From NCBI GenBank assembly GCA_937895515.1, contig CALAYS010000202.1, positions 1 to 48,150 of the forward strand: 48,150 bases of DNA, read 5' to 3'. Shown piece by piece: positions 48,140-48,150 of this stretch. Made by a program: the position numbers and the translations under genes. Position 1 is the first letter of the stretch. Every line of letters starts with the position of its first letter. The DNA comes from an uncultured bacterium. GTDB taxonomy: Bacteria; Patescibacteriota; Minisyncoccia; Phycocordibacterales; UBA9973. The notes under the pieces are model-generated. The model saw only the letters and a program-made list of their open reading frames with translations. It had not been told where the DNA came from and ran no database searches.

Positions 48140-48150
48140 TAAAAGAAAAA

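Noticed and set aside
1..48150. UGA recoding as in Gracilibacteria/Absconditabacteria
   Set aside because: All core proteins read through to normal ends with the standard code and use TGG for tryptophan.

Overview
This 48 kb window looks like a piece of the chromosome of a Candidate Phyla Radiation (Patescibacteria, Parcubacteria-like) bacterium. The reasons are: very AT-rich DNA; tightly packed genes read with the standard code; short versions of core genes (a trigger factor without its PPIase domain, a 370-residue PGK, an S15 with a replaced C-terminus); tRNAs without an encoded CCA; surface proteins with 'GYAW...GWI.F' and 'F.EPT..P' motifs of a kind often seen in Parcubacteria; and a PrgI/VirB4/TrbL-like secretion cluster. 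The lineage is an inference from style and content, because no rRNA is present.

Layout. (1) 1-9285, minus strand: a type IV secretion/conjugation-like cluster. It runs from a giant TrbL/VirB6-like membrane protein through an unknown cytosolic protein, a PrgI-family protein, a TraC-like N-terminal domain protein, a VirB4 ATPase and an Ig-like secreted protein to a VirB2/TrbC-like pilin cut by the window edge. (2) 9349-14457: an MBL-fold ComEC-type hydrolase, Fe/Mn superoxide dismutase, the ComEC channel, RNase HI and RecJ, i.e. DNA uptake and processing plus oxidative defence. (3) 14641-19695: a HIT protein, a probable 2-oxoglutarate/Fe(II) oxygenase, the glycolytic pair tpiA-pgk, and a PilB/GspE-like protein whose ATPase motifs are lost. 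(4) 19780-28153: a surface-protein island with three related secreted proteins, a protein with a Bacteroidetes-type T9SS sorting tail, and a 760-residue cysteine-rich surface protein followed at once by argS. (5) 28253-34348: housekeeping genes nusA-ppa-tig, clpP, a membrane protein and rny. (6) 34423-39356: small accessory genes (HIT-like, DUF1543, HU, small membrane proteins, a TrmB-type regulator, a ClpP-like protein) and tRNA-Gly. (7) 39410-42158: tRNA-Pro with a broken duplicate, a gene-free region of iteron-like repeats beside a perfect ParB-binding parS site, yraN, an array of parS-like palindromes and stem-loop repeats, tRNA-Gly and tRNA-Arg. (8) 42159-48139: the tRNA nucleotidyltransferase, exodeoxyribonuclease III, a repeat-rich peptidoglycan-binding protein, a Xer-type recombinase and S15.

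Two themes run through the window. First, many genes have a near-consensus, often extended -10 box (TGnTATAAT) ending 6-8 bases before the start codon and no Shine-Dalgarno sequence, so leaderless or nearly leaderless mRNAs appear to be the rule. This pattern also corrects several starts (prgI, recJ, yraN, xer). Second, small palindromic elements are scattered in intergenic DNA and inside genes (yraN, cca, a tRNA-Pro copy, a terminator). The most striking spot is 39850-40945, a candidate replication-origin/partition region.
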